64,000 bases of DNA from Pelobates cultripes (lineage: Eukaryota > Chordata > Amphibia > Anura > Pelobatidae), in the NCBI GenBank assembly GCA_933207985.1, contig OW240913.1:360363702-360427701 (forward strand), given 5' to 3'. Position 1 is the stretch's first letter. Each line of letters begins with the position of its first letter. Position numbers and translations under genes: made by a program. The notes beneath the pieces were generated by a model. The model saw only the letters and a list, made by a program, of their open reading frames with translations. It did not search any database and was not told the origin of the DNA. Shown piece by piece: positions 34,561 to 46,334 of the stretch.

Positions 34561-34935
34561 AGACCCTGGCAGGTGGCAGTGAGAGAGCGCTGTCTAAGCT
34601 GATGATCTTCCTGCTCCCTCGTGTTCCCTCTGTGGTGATGCCAGGAGCTGGAATATGACTTGCATCACTAAACAGTGTGAGGGAGGAGTGAGGAGCAGGT
34701 AGAGCATCGAGGCCACTGAACCTCAGGGAGAGGACTCAGAGGACTCCTAAAGGTAGGAGCAACAAGCAATAAAATTAATTTGTTACTGTGTGTGTAAGAC
34801 TGTGTAAGTGTACATGAGTCTGTCAGTAAGTGTGTCTGTCAGTGAGTGTGTGTGTGTGTTTGTCAGTAAGTGTGTCTGTCAGTGTGTGTGTGTGTCTGTC
34901 AGTGTGTCTGTCATTGAGTGTGTGTAAGGGCTTAC
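34561..34935. mobile_element. Satellite-bearing hAT-like segment
   Basis: GCTCCCTCGTGTTCCCTCTG, GATGCCAGGAGCTGGAATATGAC and the following GTCTGTCAGTAAGTGTGT array match 27.65-27.85 kb, so this is another copy of the satellite-bearing hAT-like family. Boundaries are unclear. Confidence 0.45.
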
Positions 34936-35229
34936 CTTGGTTGGAGTCCGTAGTGCAGAGATGTTTGCTCACCTTTGCAGATGATCACAGCCCACGGTAA
35001 CCAGGTAAGAAGCCGCCTGGGCTGTGAATCTCTGCGCGGGGGCTTGGCAGGAACAATAACCGGACAAGGGCAAATCCAGGAGAGTAGTTAGGCACGGTTC
35101 CAAAGGTCAGGGCAGGCAGCAAACAGACAATAACAAATAATCCAAAAGCAGGGGTAACAGGCCAAGTCAGTCTGGAAATCAAGGAAAAATTGGCAACAGG
35201 TGCAGGAACAGGAAACAATGAACTGACCC

Positions 35230-35499
35230 CAGGGCCGGACTGGGGATACAAAGCAGCCCTGGAAAAAAAATCTATGCCTATGATGTCATATTCCGCCCTG
35301 GTCTTATTAAGTAGCGCGTGTGGGCGGGAGAGCAGAGACAGAACAGCCATCTCTCCCTGCGGCCGCCAGAAGAGCTCAACCTGCGGCCGCCAGAAGAGCT
35401 CACCCTGCGGCCACAGGTCAGCCAACTGTCTGCCCGGCCCCAGGTGCTGACGGCCCACTGGGAAATTTCCCGGTATCCCGGTGGGCCAGTCCGGCCCTG
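35230..35499. mobile_element. hAT MITE with perfect 8-bp target duplication
   Basis: CAGGGCCGGACTGG at the left and CCAGTCCGGCCCTG at the right are perfect inverted repeats around 270 bp. ACTGACCC flanks it exactly at 35222-35229 and 35500-35507. A tandem (CTGCGGCCGCCAGAAGAGCT twice) lies within. All overlapping open frames on both strands are non-coding products of this element. Confidence 0.9.
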
Positions 35500-35507
35500 A
35501 CTGACCC

Positions 35508-36470
35508 TGCCCTCAGAGAGAGGCAGTGTTATATATCTGGCTAATGAGCAGCTAATTTTCAAGTTGACTCAGGAGAAGTCGAGCCCCCTATTACTGCAGA
35601 CAAGACAAGGAAAACAGGGGAAAAACCACACTAAAGAATTAGTTCAGCAGTGGCTCAGAGGCAGAGGCAGGCTTAGAATACTGAAGGGCCCAGGATCAAA
35701 TCGCATGTAAGACACCTGTGGGGTGGCCACGCCTAGCCGTTTGGATGGCACGGGGAGAACCGTGATAGTGTGTGTTTGTCAGTGAGTGTGTCTGTCAGTG
35801 TTTGTGTGTGTGGCAGCGAGTGTGTCTGTCAGTAAGTGTGTGTGTGTGTGTCTGTCAGTGAGTGCCAGTAGGGCTAGCCTTTGGGATGTGCAAGCTGTGT
35901 GGTCACTCAGGACGCCATGACAACAGAATCGCCCGGCGATCAACACAGCTTGCGAGTTGGGGCACCAGCATATTAAATATAAACAAATCACTGGTGCGCA
36001 CCAGCAGTAGGTGCAGTTAGATCATATTCTCTCCCTCCTAGTTCTGGCGCTCAGTTAGTGAGTCAGAGAACAGGCTAAGAGATTCTCAGCCTGCGCTCTG
36101 ACAACATTGAATGCCGGAGCCATGAAGTGAGTAAGTATTATGATCTGAAACACAGGGAATTGTTATAGGGGGCATTTGTGATCGAGCACTAGAATGGGGG
36201 TGGTGCTGAAGGAAGAGTGTTGCAGCTTGGATTAAAAATTAAAAAATTATTTATACAAGTGAGTTTAGAGATATCCTTTATACTGTTTAAGAGGGCGTCA
36301 CCAAGTCTAGAGCCGAATCTGCACAGAGGAGAAACAAGAAGGAATGCCTGCCTCTCCAACATTAGGGACCCTGACCTCCTCTCCTCCTCCCGGTGCTCAT
36401 GACAGCCAGGACTGTGTGTATATAACTGTGAGTTACTCTTGTTACTTATATTGTGTAATTGTGTAAGCAT
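35508..36470. other. No gene recognised
   Basis: Contains a short GT-rich satellite (35765-35870). The frames at 36189-36470 and 36217-36402 lack recognisable domains. Confidence 0.4.
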
Positions 36471-36474
36471 GTGT

Positions 36475-36780
36475 CTGGCTGTGTGTGTGTGTGACCAATA
36501 CAGTGTCCATATGGCTGTTCGAATGTGTGTATTGTGTGTGACTGTCTAGGTATGCGTAAGGGCTGTGTCTCTGTGTTTGTGTGTGTGTGTGTGTGTGCGT
36601 GCGTGTGTGTGTGTCTGTATGTGACCAGTACAGTGTCTATATGGCTGTGCGAATGTGTGTATATTGTGTGTGACTGTCTAGGTATGCATGGGGCTGTGTG
36701 TGTGTGTGTGTAATTGTGTATGTTTTGGTTTAGAATGTGAATGCTGTGTGTGTGTGTAATTTTGTATGTTGTTGTTTAGA
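36475..36780. repeat. GT-rich repeat with about 130-bp duplication
   Basis: GACCAATACAGTGTCCATAT through GTGACTGTCTAGGTATGC is repeated about 130 bp later (36622 onward) with minor changes, embedded in (GT)n. Confidence 0.8.
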
Positions 36781-36839
36781 ATGTGAATGCTGGACTTCCT
36801 TGTTTCACGTACCACGTATATCTGGAGATGTGGTCACCT

Positions 36840-37051
36840 CAGTGGTGTATCCTTTTTTTGTGCTGCCCTAGGCAGGGGAAAGTGCTCCCTCGCCAGTGGC
36901 ACCAGCCCCGCCCACCCCACCGGATTTTTAGTTAGCTGCCAGGCTAACAAGACATTTGCCATGGGCATTTGGGGGCGGCTTTTTTTGCCGCCCCCTGGAA
37001 AGTGCCGCCCAAGGCAAATGTCTTGTTGTCCTCTCGGCTAATACGTCCCTG
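36840..37051. mobile_element. hAT-like MITE (CAGTGGTGTAT ends)
   Basis: The left end CAGTGGTGTATCC and GTGCTGCCCTAGGC, and the right end CTAATACGTCCCTG, match both ends of the element at 27436-31694. Internal palindromes are AACAAGACATTTGCC / GGCAAATGTCTTGTT and GGGGCGGC / GCCGCCCC. The flanks (GGTCACCT, AACCACAT) no longer match well. Confidence 0.6.
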
Positions 37052-37603
37052 AACCACATTTTTCACATTTTTGTTTGTTTCTGTTTTGCCTTTTATATCA
37101 TTCAAAATAAATGGAATTCTGTGATTATAGTGTAGTTCCTTTTATTCAATATTGATGTGTTCAGTTTGCGATTATGGTTATGTCCGTATGTATATGTGAT
37201 TGCATGTCTAGGCAGCTATGCATGTGACTGTATTTATGTTGGGGGCAAAGAAAGGGTTTAAAGGGGGTTAAGAAACACACAAGAAGTAACAGTGGGTTAA
37301 GAGACAAGACTGTAAAAGGAAATAAGAAACACACAAGATGGAAAGAGGAGATTAGGAGAGACATTAATAAAGAATCAGGAAAAACGTACACAGTGTTGAG
37401 GCGGTATGAAGTAACACACACACGTTTATTCTTATCTATTGGCATGGTAAGGACTAACCTATTCCAAAACAGCTGAACTGGAAAAATACCCAATTTATTT
37501 ATTTTCAGATCAACTATATTGTCCAAGATACATAGTTTTGGCTTAGATGTTGAAATATCTTTAGGTAGGGCAAGGGAAAAAGCCAGGGAGCGGTGCTGCA
37601 AAG
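37052..37603. other. No gene recognised
   Basis: The minus-strand 146-codon frame 37161-37601 has no recognisable domain. Confidence 0.4.
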
Positions 37604-38210
37604 ATTTTCGTACAGGGGCGCCTAAAGGCCTAAGGCCGGCCCTGTCTGTCAGTATGTGTGTGTCTGTCAGTGAGTGTTTTTAAATCAGTGAGTGTGTGTC
37701 TGTCATTCAGAGTGTCTGTCATTGAGAGTGTCTGTCAGTGACTGTTTTTTAAATCAGTGAGATTGTGTCTGTCATCGAAAGTGTCTGTCAGTGTGTGTGT
37801 CTGTCAGCATGTGTGTGTGTCTGCTAGTGAGTGTTTTTGAATCAGTGAGAGTGTGTGTCTATCATTGAGAGTGTCTGTCATTGAGAGTGTCTGTCAGTGT
37901 GTGTTTCTGTCAGTGTATATGTGTGTCTGTCAGCGTTTGTGTCTGTCAGTGAGTGTTTCAAATCAGTGGGTTTGTGTATTTTTCATTGAGAGTGTGTGTC
38001 AATGTGTCTGTCTGACTGTTTCTGTCAGTGTGTGCCAGATCAGTGAGTGTGTGTCTCTCTCAGTGAGAGTGTGTGTCTGTCAGTGAGTGTGTGTCTAGAT
38101 GGAGAGGTGGAGTCGATGCAAAGAGGAGTTAGTACAATGACAACGCCCACCTGGGGGCACCAAAAAAAAATCCAGGCACCCAGGCGCCTGTGATCTAGGA
38201 TCGGTCCTGT
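37604..38210. repeat. GT-rich satellite between hAT-like ends
   Basis: CCTAAGGCCGGCCCTG (about 37626-37641) and GGATCGGTCCTG (about 38198-38209) look like right-hand hAT termini. Between them lies a GTCTGTCAGTGAGTGTTTTT-type satellite. The left ends were not found. Confidence 0.5.
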
Positions 38211-39129
38211 GGCCATCCATAATAGTGCCAGCTTTGTATTCCTGACACTGTAGTATCCCTTTAAAGTAAAAAGTAATTAAAAAAATGTTTTAACCACCAC
38301 CTAAAATGTAACTTAAACGTCACTAAAGGTTCCCAATATAACGTTTTGCATTGTACAATTTCTGTTCATTCTATGTCCCCCCTCCCTTCTGCTGATAATT
38401 GCTGTACTTTTCTAACAAATGGGGAAAATACTACTAAAGATTGTCACTGATTGTTTTCTGTTTTCAATCTGTAAATATTCCACACTTGGTTTGCTGGTCC
38501 AAAACCAGGAACCCCAAACTACACCTGCAAAATTAAATATGTTTTGAAAAGCAGACAATTTACTGAATCTCTGCACAATGAATTTATTATATATTATATT
38601 ATATTATATTATATTAGCATGCTTTGATAGAGCGCCCCATTTACATTGGTATTTCCATACGGGATCCTTTTCTTAATTCGTTTTACTGAACTGGACATTT
38701 TAGGTTTCCATTTTTAATCCAGCTAGGTTAATTTGGCCTAAAATTTGATATTTCTTTTCCAGTTCTTCACAGTTGCGGGTCAACTGAATTATCCAGTGCG
38801 TTCTTTAATGGAATGCTCCAAGCACCATAACCACTACAGACCACTGATGATGAAATACTGTCCAGAAATCACAATGCTGAGTGTAGTCACCCTAGCACAA
38901 ACATTCAAATCCAACAAAACTCCTGACACTAGCCCAAATTTTCTTCTCAAGTATGCAAATAAGATATTGCAGATACCAAATTAGGCTCAAATATCACAAC
39001 TTTGTCACTGGCACATGTAAATCTAATGCAAAGACATTGTTAGTAATCACATAAAGAGCTTTTGACTCAAACCCTTGATGAACAGTTGTAGATAAACAAA
39101 TTGAAGGTCACTAGGACTTGAACAATCAT
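38211..39129. other. No gene recognised; T2-like scraps and ATATT microsatellite
   Basis: Short T2-like scraps lie at about 38222-38268 and 38802-38845. An (ATATT)n tract lies at 38587-38617. Confidence 0.5.
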
Positions 39130-39346
39130 TTAAAGGGACACTGTAATCACCAAAACAACTTCAACTTATTAAAGTGATTTTGGTGTGCTGATAATGTGCT
39201 TGTACTCACACTGCTCAATTTCTGTAATTTAGGAGTTAAATTAGCCCTAGCCACACCTTCCTGTCTCTGACGTACACATCCTCCTTACTCACCTGAAAAT
39301 AAAAAATCTAAATTGTTTAGCTTCCTTTTTTGCACAGTGTTTTTAA

Positions 39347-39418
39347 ACCCTTAAGGACACATGACATGTGTGACATGTCATGATTCCCTTTTATTCCAGA
39401 AGTTTGGTCCTTAAGGGG
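39347..39418. mobile_element. 72-bp palindromic MITE (CCCCTTAAGGAC family), nested
   Basis: ACCCTTAAGGACAC to GGTCCTTAAGGGG flanked by TTAA. It is almost the same sequence as 10614-10676, with a short internal duplication of GACATGTG. Confidence 0.75.
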
Positions 39419-39687
39419 TTAATTTAGAATTTCTTATCCCCTACTCTGTTAAAAGCCTGCTACAGCAGGTATCCTCCTGTGTGTTGTTAAAGTTGAATTA
39501 ATAAAGCATGTGATAAAAGCTTCTAACAAAAACACACAGTGCTGTAAGATCTGATTGGGAATGAAAAAAAAAAATTCATGTTGGCTGTGTGAGTCACATC
39601 CATGGGGCTAAGGCTGCGTAGACACAAACAAAAGTGAACTGACTCTTAAATGGCAGAGAAAAGAGATCCTGCAGGGGCATGAACTAT

Positions 39688-39799
39688 CCCAGATGTTGCT
39701 GAACTACAACTCCCATGATTCTATGAATAAAATAAATAGGCTGAAAATCATGGGAGTTGTAGTTCAGCAACATCTGGAGGGCCAGAGTTTGGGGAAGCC
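39688..39799. mobile_element. hAT-type MITE, nested
   Basis: CCCAGATGTTGCTGAACTAC plus AACTCCCATGATT is inverted against AATCATGGGAGTTGTAGTTC. Flanks TGAACTAT (39680-39687) and TGATCTAT (39800-39807) agree at 7 of 8 positions. Same family as 9113-9247. Confidence 0.8.
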
Positions 39800-39861
39800 T
39801 GATCTATACACGAAACTGCCTCCTTAAGCTAAGTTATCTTTGGTGCATAGTATCCCTTTAA

Positions 39862-40260
39862 TTCACAATATAACTGGATAATTTGACAATGGCCAGTAGG
39901 TTCCACGTGTAGCTCTGTATCACCATCATATAAGGCAATTATCTCTCCTAAACAGACCATGTCAAACTGTCTGACTTTATAAACCTGTGATCTATTGTCG
40001 CAGTACAATGTGACAGCTTACAGAGAAGGAACAGCTCAGTTTAAAAATGTTAAACTCAGGATGTTTAAAGACATTCAATAAACGTTTCCACAACTGTTAA
40101 AGACTTTTAGTATCGGTCCAAGATAATGTCATTTACGGGACCATCCTCTTCATCTTTATCAGAATGCTATGCGGAAAGTAGATGTCTTATTTCAGTGGGA
40201 AATTCTTTAAATGCCTATGACTACATCCTCATCTGCAGACAGATCCATTATTCTGCAAAC
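39862..40260. other. No gene recognised
   Basis: AT-rich sequence without a supported feature. Confidence 0.4.
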
Positions 40261-40755
40261 TTAAAAGACCACTATAGTGCCAGGAAAACATACTCATTTT
40301 CCTGGCACTATAGTGCCCTGAGGGTGCCCCCACCCTCAGGGTCCCCCTCCCGCCCGGCTCTGGAAGGGGGAAAAACTTACCTTTTTCCAGCACTGGGCGG
40401 GTAGCTCTCTGCTTCCTCTCCTCCTCCGAGCCGCCCCGTCGGCTGAATGCGCACGCGCGGCAAGAGCTGCGCGCGCATTCAGCCGGTCGCATAGGAAAGC
40501 ATTCATAATGCTTTCCTATGGACGCTTGCGTGCTCTCACTGTGATTTTCACAGTGAGACGCACGCAAGCGCCTCTAGCGGCTGTCAATGAGACAGCCACT
40601 AGAGGATTTGGAGGAAGGCTTAACCCATTGATAAACATAGCAGTTTCTCTGAAACTGCTATGTTTATAAAAAAAATGGGTTAACCCTAGAAGGACCTGAC
40701 ACCCAGACCACTTCATTAAGCTGAAGTGGTCTGGGTGCCTAGAGTGGTCCTTTAA
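40261..40755 (-). mobile_element. Long T2-like MITE, copy c
   Basis: TTAAAAGACCACTATAGTGC to GAGTGGTCCTTTAA with TTAA edges and the same hairpin order as copy b. The hairpin AAACATAGCAGTTTC / GAAACTGCTATGTTT is perfect here. Confidence 0.85.
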
Positions 40756-40774
40756 CACATATCTCCTGTTGCAC

Positions 40775-40819
40775 ATTGATAGAATTATAGATGTTCCAAA
40801 CATCTATAATTGTATCAAT
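40775..40819. repeat. 45-bp near-perfect hairpin
   Basis: ATTGATAGAATTATAGATGT pairs with ACATCTATAATTGTATCAAT with one mismatch and a tiny loop. It lies 20 bp beyond the end of copy c and is not part of that MITE's usual sequence. Confidence 0.85.
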
Positions 40820-41293
40820 ATTGTGGCAATATTTTCAGTGCTAACTACTAACCTGACCACAGCCATCTAGAAATTAGAGATCCAGTGGAAATTGACCTTC
40901 ACATTGAGAAGTGATGAATTAAAGGAGGAACTGTAACTTCTCATGACTTTTAATGTTCTGTTTACTTATTCTCTATAATTAGTGGGTTTGTAAAACTGTG
41001 ATCGTGGTTCCCTGTCAAACATTGATATAAATGTTGCCCTTTCTGCCATTGAGCATAAATAGAGGAAGGGGAGTAACTGAAACAATGTTACTCTTCCTCT
41101 CCTCATTTGCATGTTGTGCCTTGGATGTGCCTCGTGGGTACATGGACCCTGGATCTGGATCCTGTGTGAGCAGAGGGCCTCGTAGTGGTGTGAACAGGAA
41201 GCTCAGGACATCCCTCTGCTGTAGATGTTCTAGTTGAGCATATTACCTTACTGTTGGGTTTTGTATGCCACGATGGCTTGTAGACATGAAACA
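40820..41293. other. No gene recognised
   Basis: The short frames at 41031-41237 (+) and 41103-41294 (-) have no recognisable domain. Confidence 0.4.
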
Positions 41294-41710
41294 TTAAAGG
41301 GACACTATAGTCACCCAGACCACTTCAGCTCAATGAAGTGGTCTGGGTGCCAGTTCCCTCAGGTTTTAACTCTTCAGATGCAAACATAGCAGTTTCAGTG
41401 GCTGTCTTCCTGACAGCCACTAGAGGCGCATCTGCGACACTGGAGGTATATTATGCCTCCATCCTGCAGAGCGTCCATAGGAATGCATTGAGCATTCGGC
41501 TCCTGTGACGTCGGCCAGGGGAGCTGACGTCGGAGTGGGAGGAGAGGTCACCCGTGCCGAGGGAGCCCGGTGCTGGAATAAGGTAAGCTGCTGAAGGGGT
41601 TTTAACCCCTTCAGCGCCATGGGAAGGGGACCCCGAGGGTGAGGTCACCCTCAGGGCACTATAGTGTCAGGAAAACCGCTTTGTTTTCCTGACACTATAG
41701 TGATTCTTTA
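41294..41710 (+). mobile_element. Long T2-like MITE, copy d
   Basis: TTAAAGGGACACTATAGTCA, then the CACCCAGACCACTTCAG / CTGAAGTGGTCTGGGTG type hairpin, ending GACACTATAGTGATTCTTTA. Shorter than copies a-c because of internal deletions. Confidence 0.8.
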
Positions 41711-42350
41711 TAAAATGTCTGCACAGCGGGAGAATCCTCTTCAGAAGACGTTTAGGTACAAGCACAGACGCATTTCTTACCTCTTGGAAGCAGTTTGTGA
41801 TTATGGTATCTCCCCTCCCTCCCTAGGCCTTGAGTTTAGCCTGAACTGTGAACTTTTTAACTGTCAGGCCACACGCATTCCACGTTGAATTCTAGAGCTA
41901 ATTGCATAAATATCCTAACTAACTGCATTGTTTACATGGTTTATTTTATTTAATGCTATTGCTGTCACATATATGATTTTTTTTTTATTCAACCAATGAG
42001 TTGTGATTTGAAATAATGTAATGGCTTCAGTGTTACCAGCAAAGGCACAGCAGCATGAGTTGCTTTTTGAACTAATATACTCCACAATGTCAATCCCATT
42101 TCCCATCCCAGTAAGATGCACAAAGTGGAAATTCTCATGTTAAACTACAATATAACGCACTGTTTACCATGGAGCTATGTTGAACTTCGCTTGTTGTAAT
42201 ACTTTTTTTTTTTACCATAGTATTTTATTGATTCGCTCCACAAAATAAAACACAGACAATCTGCCATTAAATGATCAGACATGCTCAGTCTGGTAAAATA
42301 TATCACACAGTTTATGCTGCCATTCTAGTGGGTGTGAAACCATAGTAAGC
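41711..42350. other. No gene recognised
   Basis: AT-rich DNA. No supported feature. Confidence 0.4.
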
Positions 42351-42812
42351 TTAAAGGGACACTCCAGGCACCAAAACTAATTCATGTAAATTAAGCTGTT
42401 ATAGTGCCATGAGGCCCCCTGAGGCACACTTACCTCAAGGGGTTAAATCGTTCTCGAACAGTTTAACCCCAAAGTTGCCTCCAGTTGCGATCTCCACTCC
42501 ATCCCATGCAGCATCCGGTTTCTAAAATTTCACTTTCAGGAGTTCCACTGGCAAAGTACGTTTCTTTCGAAGCTGCTTTGTCAAAGGGGAGTTACTGATT
42601 GGCTGAGAGCATCAGCTGACCCAATCAGAGTGACATTTCAGAAGCCGAATGCCGCCTTGGGGAAAGAGGAGATTACCGCTGGAGGCAACTTTGCGGTTAA
42701 GCCATTTAAAAACAGTTTAACCCCTTGAGATAAGAGTGCCCCAGGGGGCCTCCTGGCACTATAACAACTAAATTTAGATCAAGTTGTTTTGGTGACTGGA
42801 GTGTCCCTTTAA
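42351..42812. mobile_element. T2-like MITE (GGCACCAAAACTA type)
   Basis: TTAAAGGGACACTCCAGGCA and TGACTGGAGTGTCCCTTTAA with TTAA at both edges. Internal sequence is partly inverted (GGGGTTAAATCG / AACAGTTTAACCCC). Confidence 0.8.
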
Positions 42813-43962
42813 TCAAACGTGGCTCCAGCAGAGTGGAGCAAGCATGTAAAATGTGCTGAACGGACACAGCTCTCTGGGGCTGGGATCAAGCTGGTCTGTT
42901 TAGTGACATAGTAGTGGATGCCCAAGCAACAATGGGGGTTGCTTCATTCTTCCCATAGGGGGCCAAGCAAATTCATGGTTCGAGGGCCTCAGGCGGCTGC
43001 CTTCTAGTTAATCCTGTATTGCATAGAAAAGTGTGAGAGCATTTTTGACAATCCCAGAACAGAAAGACGCAGCCTACGTGCAGGAAATGCTATGCATTTA
43101 CCTCCTTTCAGGATCATTTCTCGATGATATTTCATTCTCCCAAAAGCACTGTTAAGGGAGAGATGTCATTGTACTATTCCCTTGGTTAAATTCTGATAGA
43201 GGGACAATTGGGTTCCAATAAAGCAAATAGTAGACTGGCTCCTCACGTCTCGTCTACCCATATAGCGTTGTTGTCCATGATGAATAGAAACTTCAAAAAG
43301 ATATGTCTGGGGGCCCTTTTTTGGGGCTGTTGGGGATTTAGTATCCAACTGGATAAGTTTAGTCTGTTTTGGAGGCCTGATAGTAGAGAACACTCTGCTG
43401 GGATGTCCTCAAGCAGAGTTCTAAATATACACTTGGCAAGTGAAAATGTAGCTCTGGAAATAAGAAATCCATCCCTGACGAGTTTGCCATGGACCCTCCA
43501 GGCTTGCAGTGGCAAGTAACTGTTTTGGCCTGGCTATTAGCATAGGACTTTAAATATTAAGCACTGTTTTCGAGTATCTCCCAAATTCATAAGCTGCAAA
43601 GTCTATTGTGATATTTCAGGCCTGGAACTCCAGCATTTAATGTGGGATATGTCTTCTCTAGACACTTGTTGGCCAGTTCAGAATATGAAGATATTCCACA
43701 TCTTCCTCTAGGGTAGTAATTCTGCCTGCCAGACTGGTCTTTTCTTAAATACTGATATGTCTGCATGAAAAGCTAGAATATATATATCAAGCAATAGTGT
43801 CTTAATATCTTGATGGCCGTCGTACTATCCTTCTCAGCAGACTGCCATGTAGAGTTATTCTGACTTGGCATGACTGCAGGTCATTCCATGTTATAGCCTG
43901 CAGGACATCAGATGAGTAATCACAGCTTAATTTAATGGCTCAGTCTTCTGGCCCATATGCAA
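42813..43962. other. No gene recognised
   Basis: The open frames at 43166-43519 on both strands overlap each other and carry no motif I recognise. An old retroelement remnant is possible. Confidence 0.35.
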
Positions 43963-44150
43963 TTAAGCAACGCTTCATGCACCATAACCACTTCCACTCA
44001 GCCATTTTTTGAATGGTTTGACTTCTAACCTGAGATCTGCCGGGTGCAACTCCCTGTCTCCACCACTGAGACTGTTACCTCTCCGGAGCTAAGCCCTGTA
44101 CTACTTACAATGGAATTGTAGTGGTTATGGTGTTTGGAGTGTTCCTTTAA
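43963..44150. mobile_element. Short T2-like MITE
   Basis: TTAAGCAACGCTTCATGCAC plus CATAACCACTTCC is inverted against GTGGTTATGGTGTTTGGAGT plus GTTCCTTTAA, with TTAA at both ends. Same subfamily as the fragment at 9276. Confidence 0.7.
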
Positions 44151-46334
44151 GTCACCGATATCTGTACCAAACCACATAGCTGTCTTTGTCTTTTCTGTCA
44201 GCTAGCCCCAGCTATTAGCCACTTTTTTCTGAATGTTTCAGAAGTTGTGTGGTCAGAAAAGTATTTCAGAAAATACAGCAGTTTAGCATTCAGCTATCAG
44301 GAATGGCGTCCTGCTCAATTCAGTGCTTGCTGTATAAACTATTACAACATAAATTATCTTAATAGATCACTGATTACTAAAAATCTGCTCCTATGACGTC
44401 AGACGCCACCTACTGTTCAACAACCAAACTGCAAAAAACACCTCTAAAATTATTATTTATAAAATATTTTACCATTAAAGATACATTGAGATTTCTCTTG
44501 TTTTCAAGTATGTCCTGGGTCCACAAAACATTGCGTTGATACAATAGGGTACAATAAAATACAAAAACAATATTAATACACAATATATACAAAATTTTAC
44601 ATAGAACAGGTAGGAAATATAAAATCACCCATGACAGCTGCATTCTGTTTTGAGGTATGTAGAGAGGGATCTCTTAAAGGATTTTAGGCTTGGGGAAGAT
44701 TTGAAAGTGTGCGGAAGGTCATTCCATAATTGCGGTGCTCTGTAGGAAAAGGAGGATAGGACTGCTTTCTTTTTGTATTAAGGTAGACTAAATATCGTGC
44801 TGGTACTGGATCGGAGGTTATAGGAGGTGGGAACAGCCGGGGAGAGCATTCTGCTCAGGTAGGACGGGAGCTTCCCAGAAATGCTCTAAACTAAGTGCAG
44901 TTAAATTTCGTGTATTTTGGCTACATTAAAATATTGGTAATCAGTTGAGTATTTTTTATTTAACTGATCCATGTAAACACAGTTTTTTGTTGAGGTTACC
45001 AGCATCCTGTGATGTACATTTAATAATCACTATATCGGACTCATGAAGATCAAGGTAACCCAGACCCCAATTTGCGTTTTTCCAGTCCTTTTTTAGTGTT
45101 TGTTAAGGAACAACGGACCAAAAAAGAGTTTCCGGTCCTCTGTAACTACTTTCTCTTTGGTAACTTTTGACACGTCACAAGAAAGTCAGTTGACTTAGTT
45201 TATTTTTATATTGTGAAATGTTCCCTTATCTGAGATGAGATGCTATCAGATCGTACTGCATTCTCTGGGGCTGATTCATAAGGGCTGGAAAGACTTATTT
45301 TACAAATATTATCTTATGTGATGAAACCACAGCATCAATGTAAAGGTCAATATATGAAGATAACTAAATAAAGAACCCAAACCATATTAAACAGTCCCAA
45401 TACGTTTGCTTTAGACCTGCATGCACTCAGAATGCACTCACTGGCTGACATTATAATAGTGTGCTATGAACCCAAACAGTCAAGTCTTCACTTATAGAAT
45501 TACTCAAGGGTCACTTCCATTTCCCGGATCAGTCACACTCATAGAACATAGTTACTTGTTTTTAATCTTTATTATTGTTTGTAGGTGTATATTTTGCAGT
45601 GGATTTTATATCTAAAATGAAGAAAGCGAGAGATAAGGCAATAATAGTCCCGGTTGTGATTGGAGAACTCAGGGCCATGACTACCAAGCTGGGGTTTTGA
45701 TAGATTGTGGGTGGGACGTCTGAGATCTCTGCCCAGAATAGAGCAGTGCTAGGAAGAGCTCACACTCCGAAAATGAGGAATACGCACACACACAAAAAAT
45801 ACCACCCGGAGGTTGCAAAGAAAAAACTATTTTATTTATTTATTTTCTGTGTTTTTTAAAACTGCCATTTCCCCATATTTCTCAGAAACTTTATTTCTCC
45901 CACAGCAGTGAGAGCAGATGGCCTTCCTGCTTTTCAAAACCATGCAAAAAAACAACAAATTATTTCAATGTCATGAAATACAAATTGTGCACGGGGTGCA
46001 GTGTCAGCGACACATGAAACAAGTGGAACTGTCGTTGCTGAAATTTCAGCACAGCTTAACAGGTAACTAAATATGGACTTTGGGTTGTGCTTTTAGGTTC
46101 TTAACCTCTTATCAATCTGTAAATTAAGGGTCCAATTCCAGGCTGGAATAACACGTTCAATCAAAAACTGCAGCACTGCATCGAGCCGTCATAGAAATAT
46201 AATCAGAAAGTTCTCTGGAGCTAAGACTGTGATACTTGCAAATTTTTTCTTGTTTAAAATCAAATAAAAATTTGAATACAAAAAAAAAAGTTAAGTTTAC
46301 AAAATAAAACCTTGCAGAGTAAGTTAATGTCTAA
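44151..46334. other. No gene recognised
   Basis: AT-rich DNA. The region 44640-44900 (TTGAAAGTGTGCGGAAGGTC, GGGAACAGCCGGGGAG) looks like a repeat scrap of unknown class. Confidence 0.35.

Larger units (their letters stand above)
39130..39861. mobile_element. T2-like MITE with two nested insertions
   Basis: TTAAAGGGACACTGTAATCA at the left and ATAGTATCCCTTTAA at the right. The CCCCTTAAGGAC-family MITE (39347-39418) and a hAT-type MITE (39688-39799) are inserted. The interrupted sequence GGGGCATGA...TCTATACAC is found uninterrupted in the relative at 53.64 kb. Confidence 0.8.
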
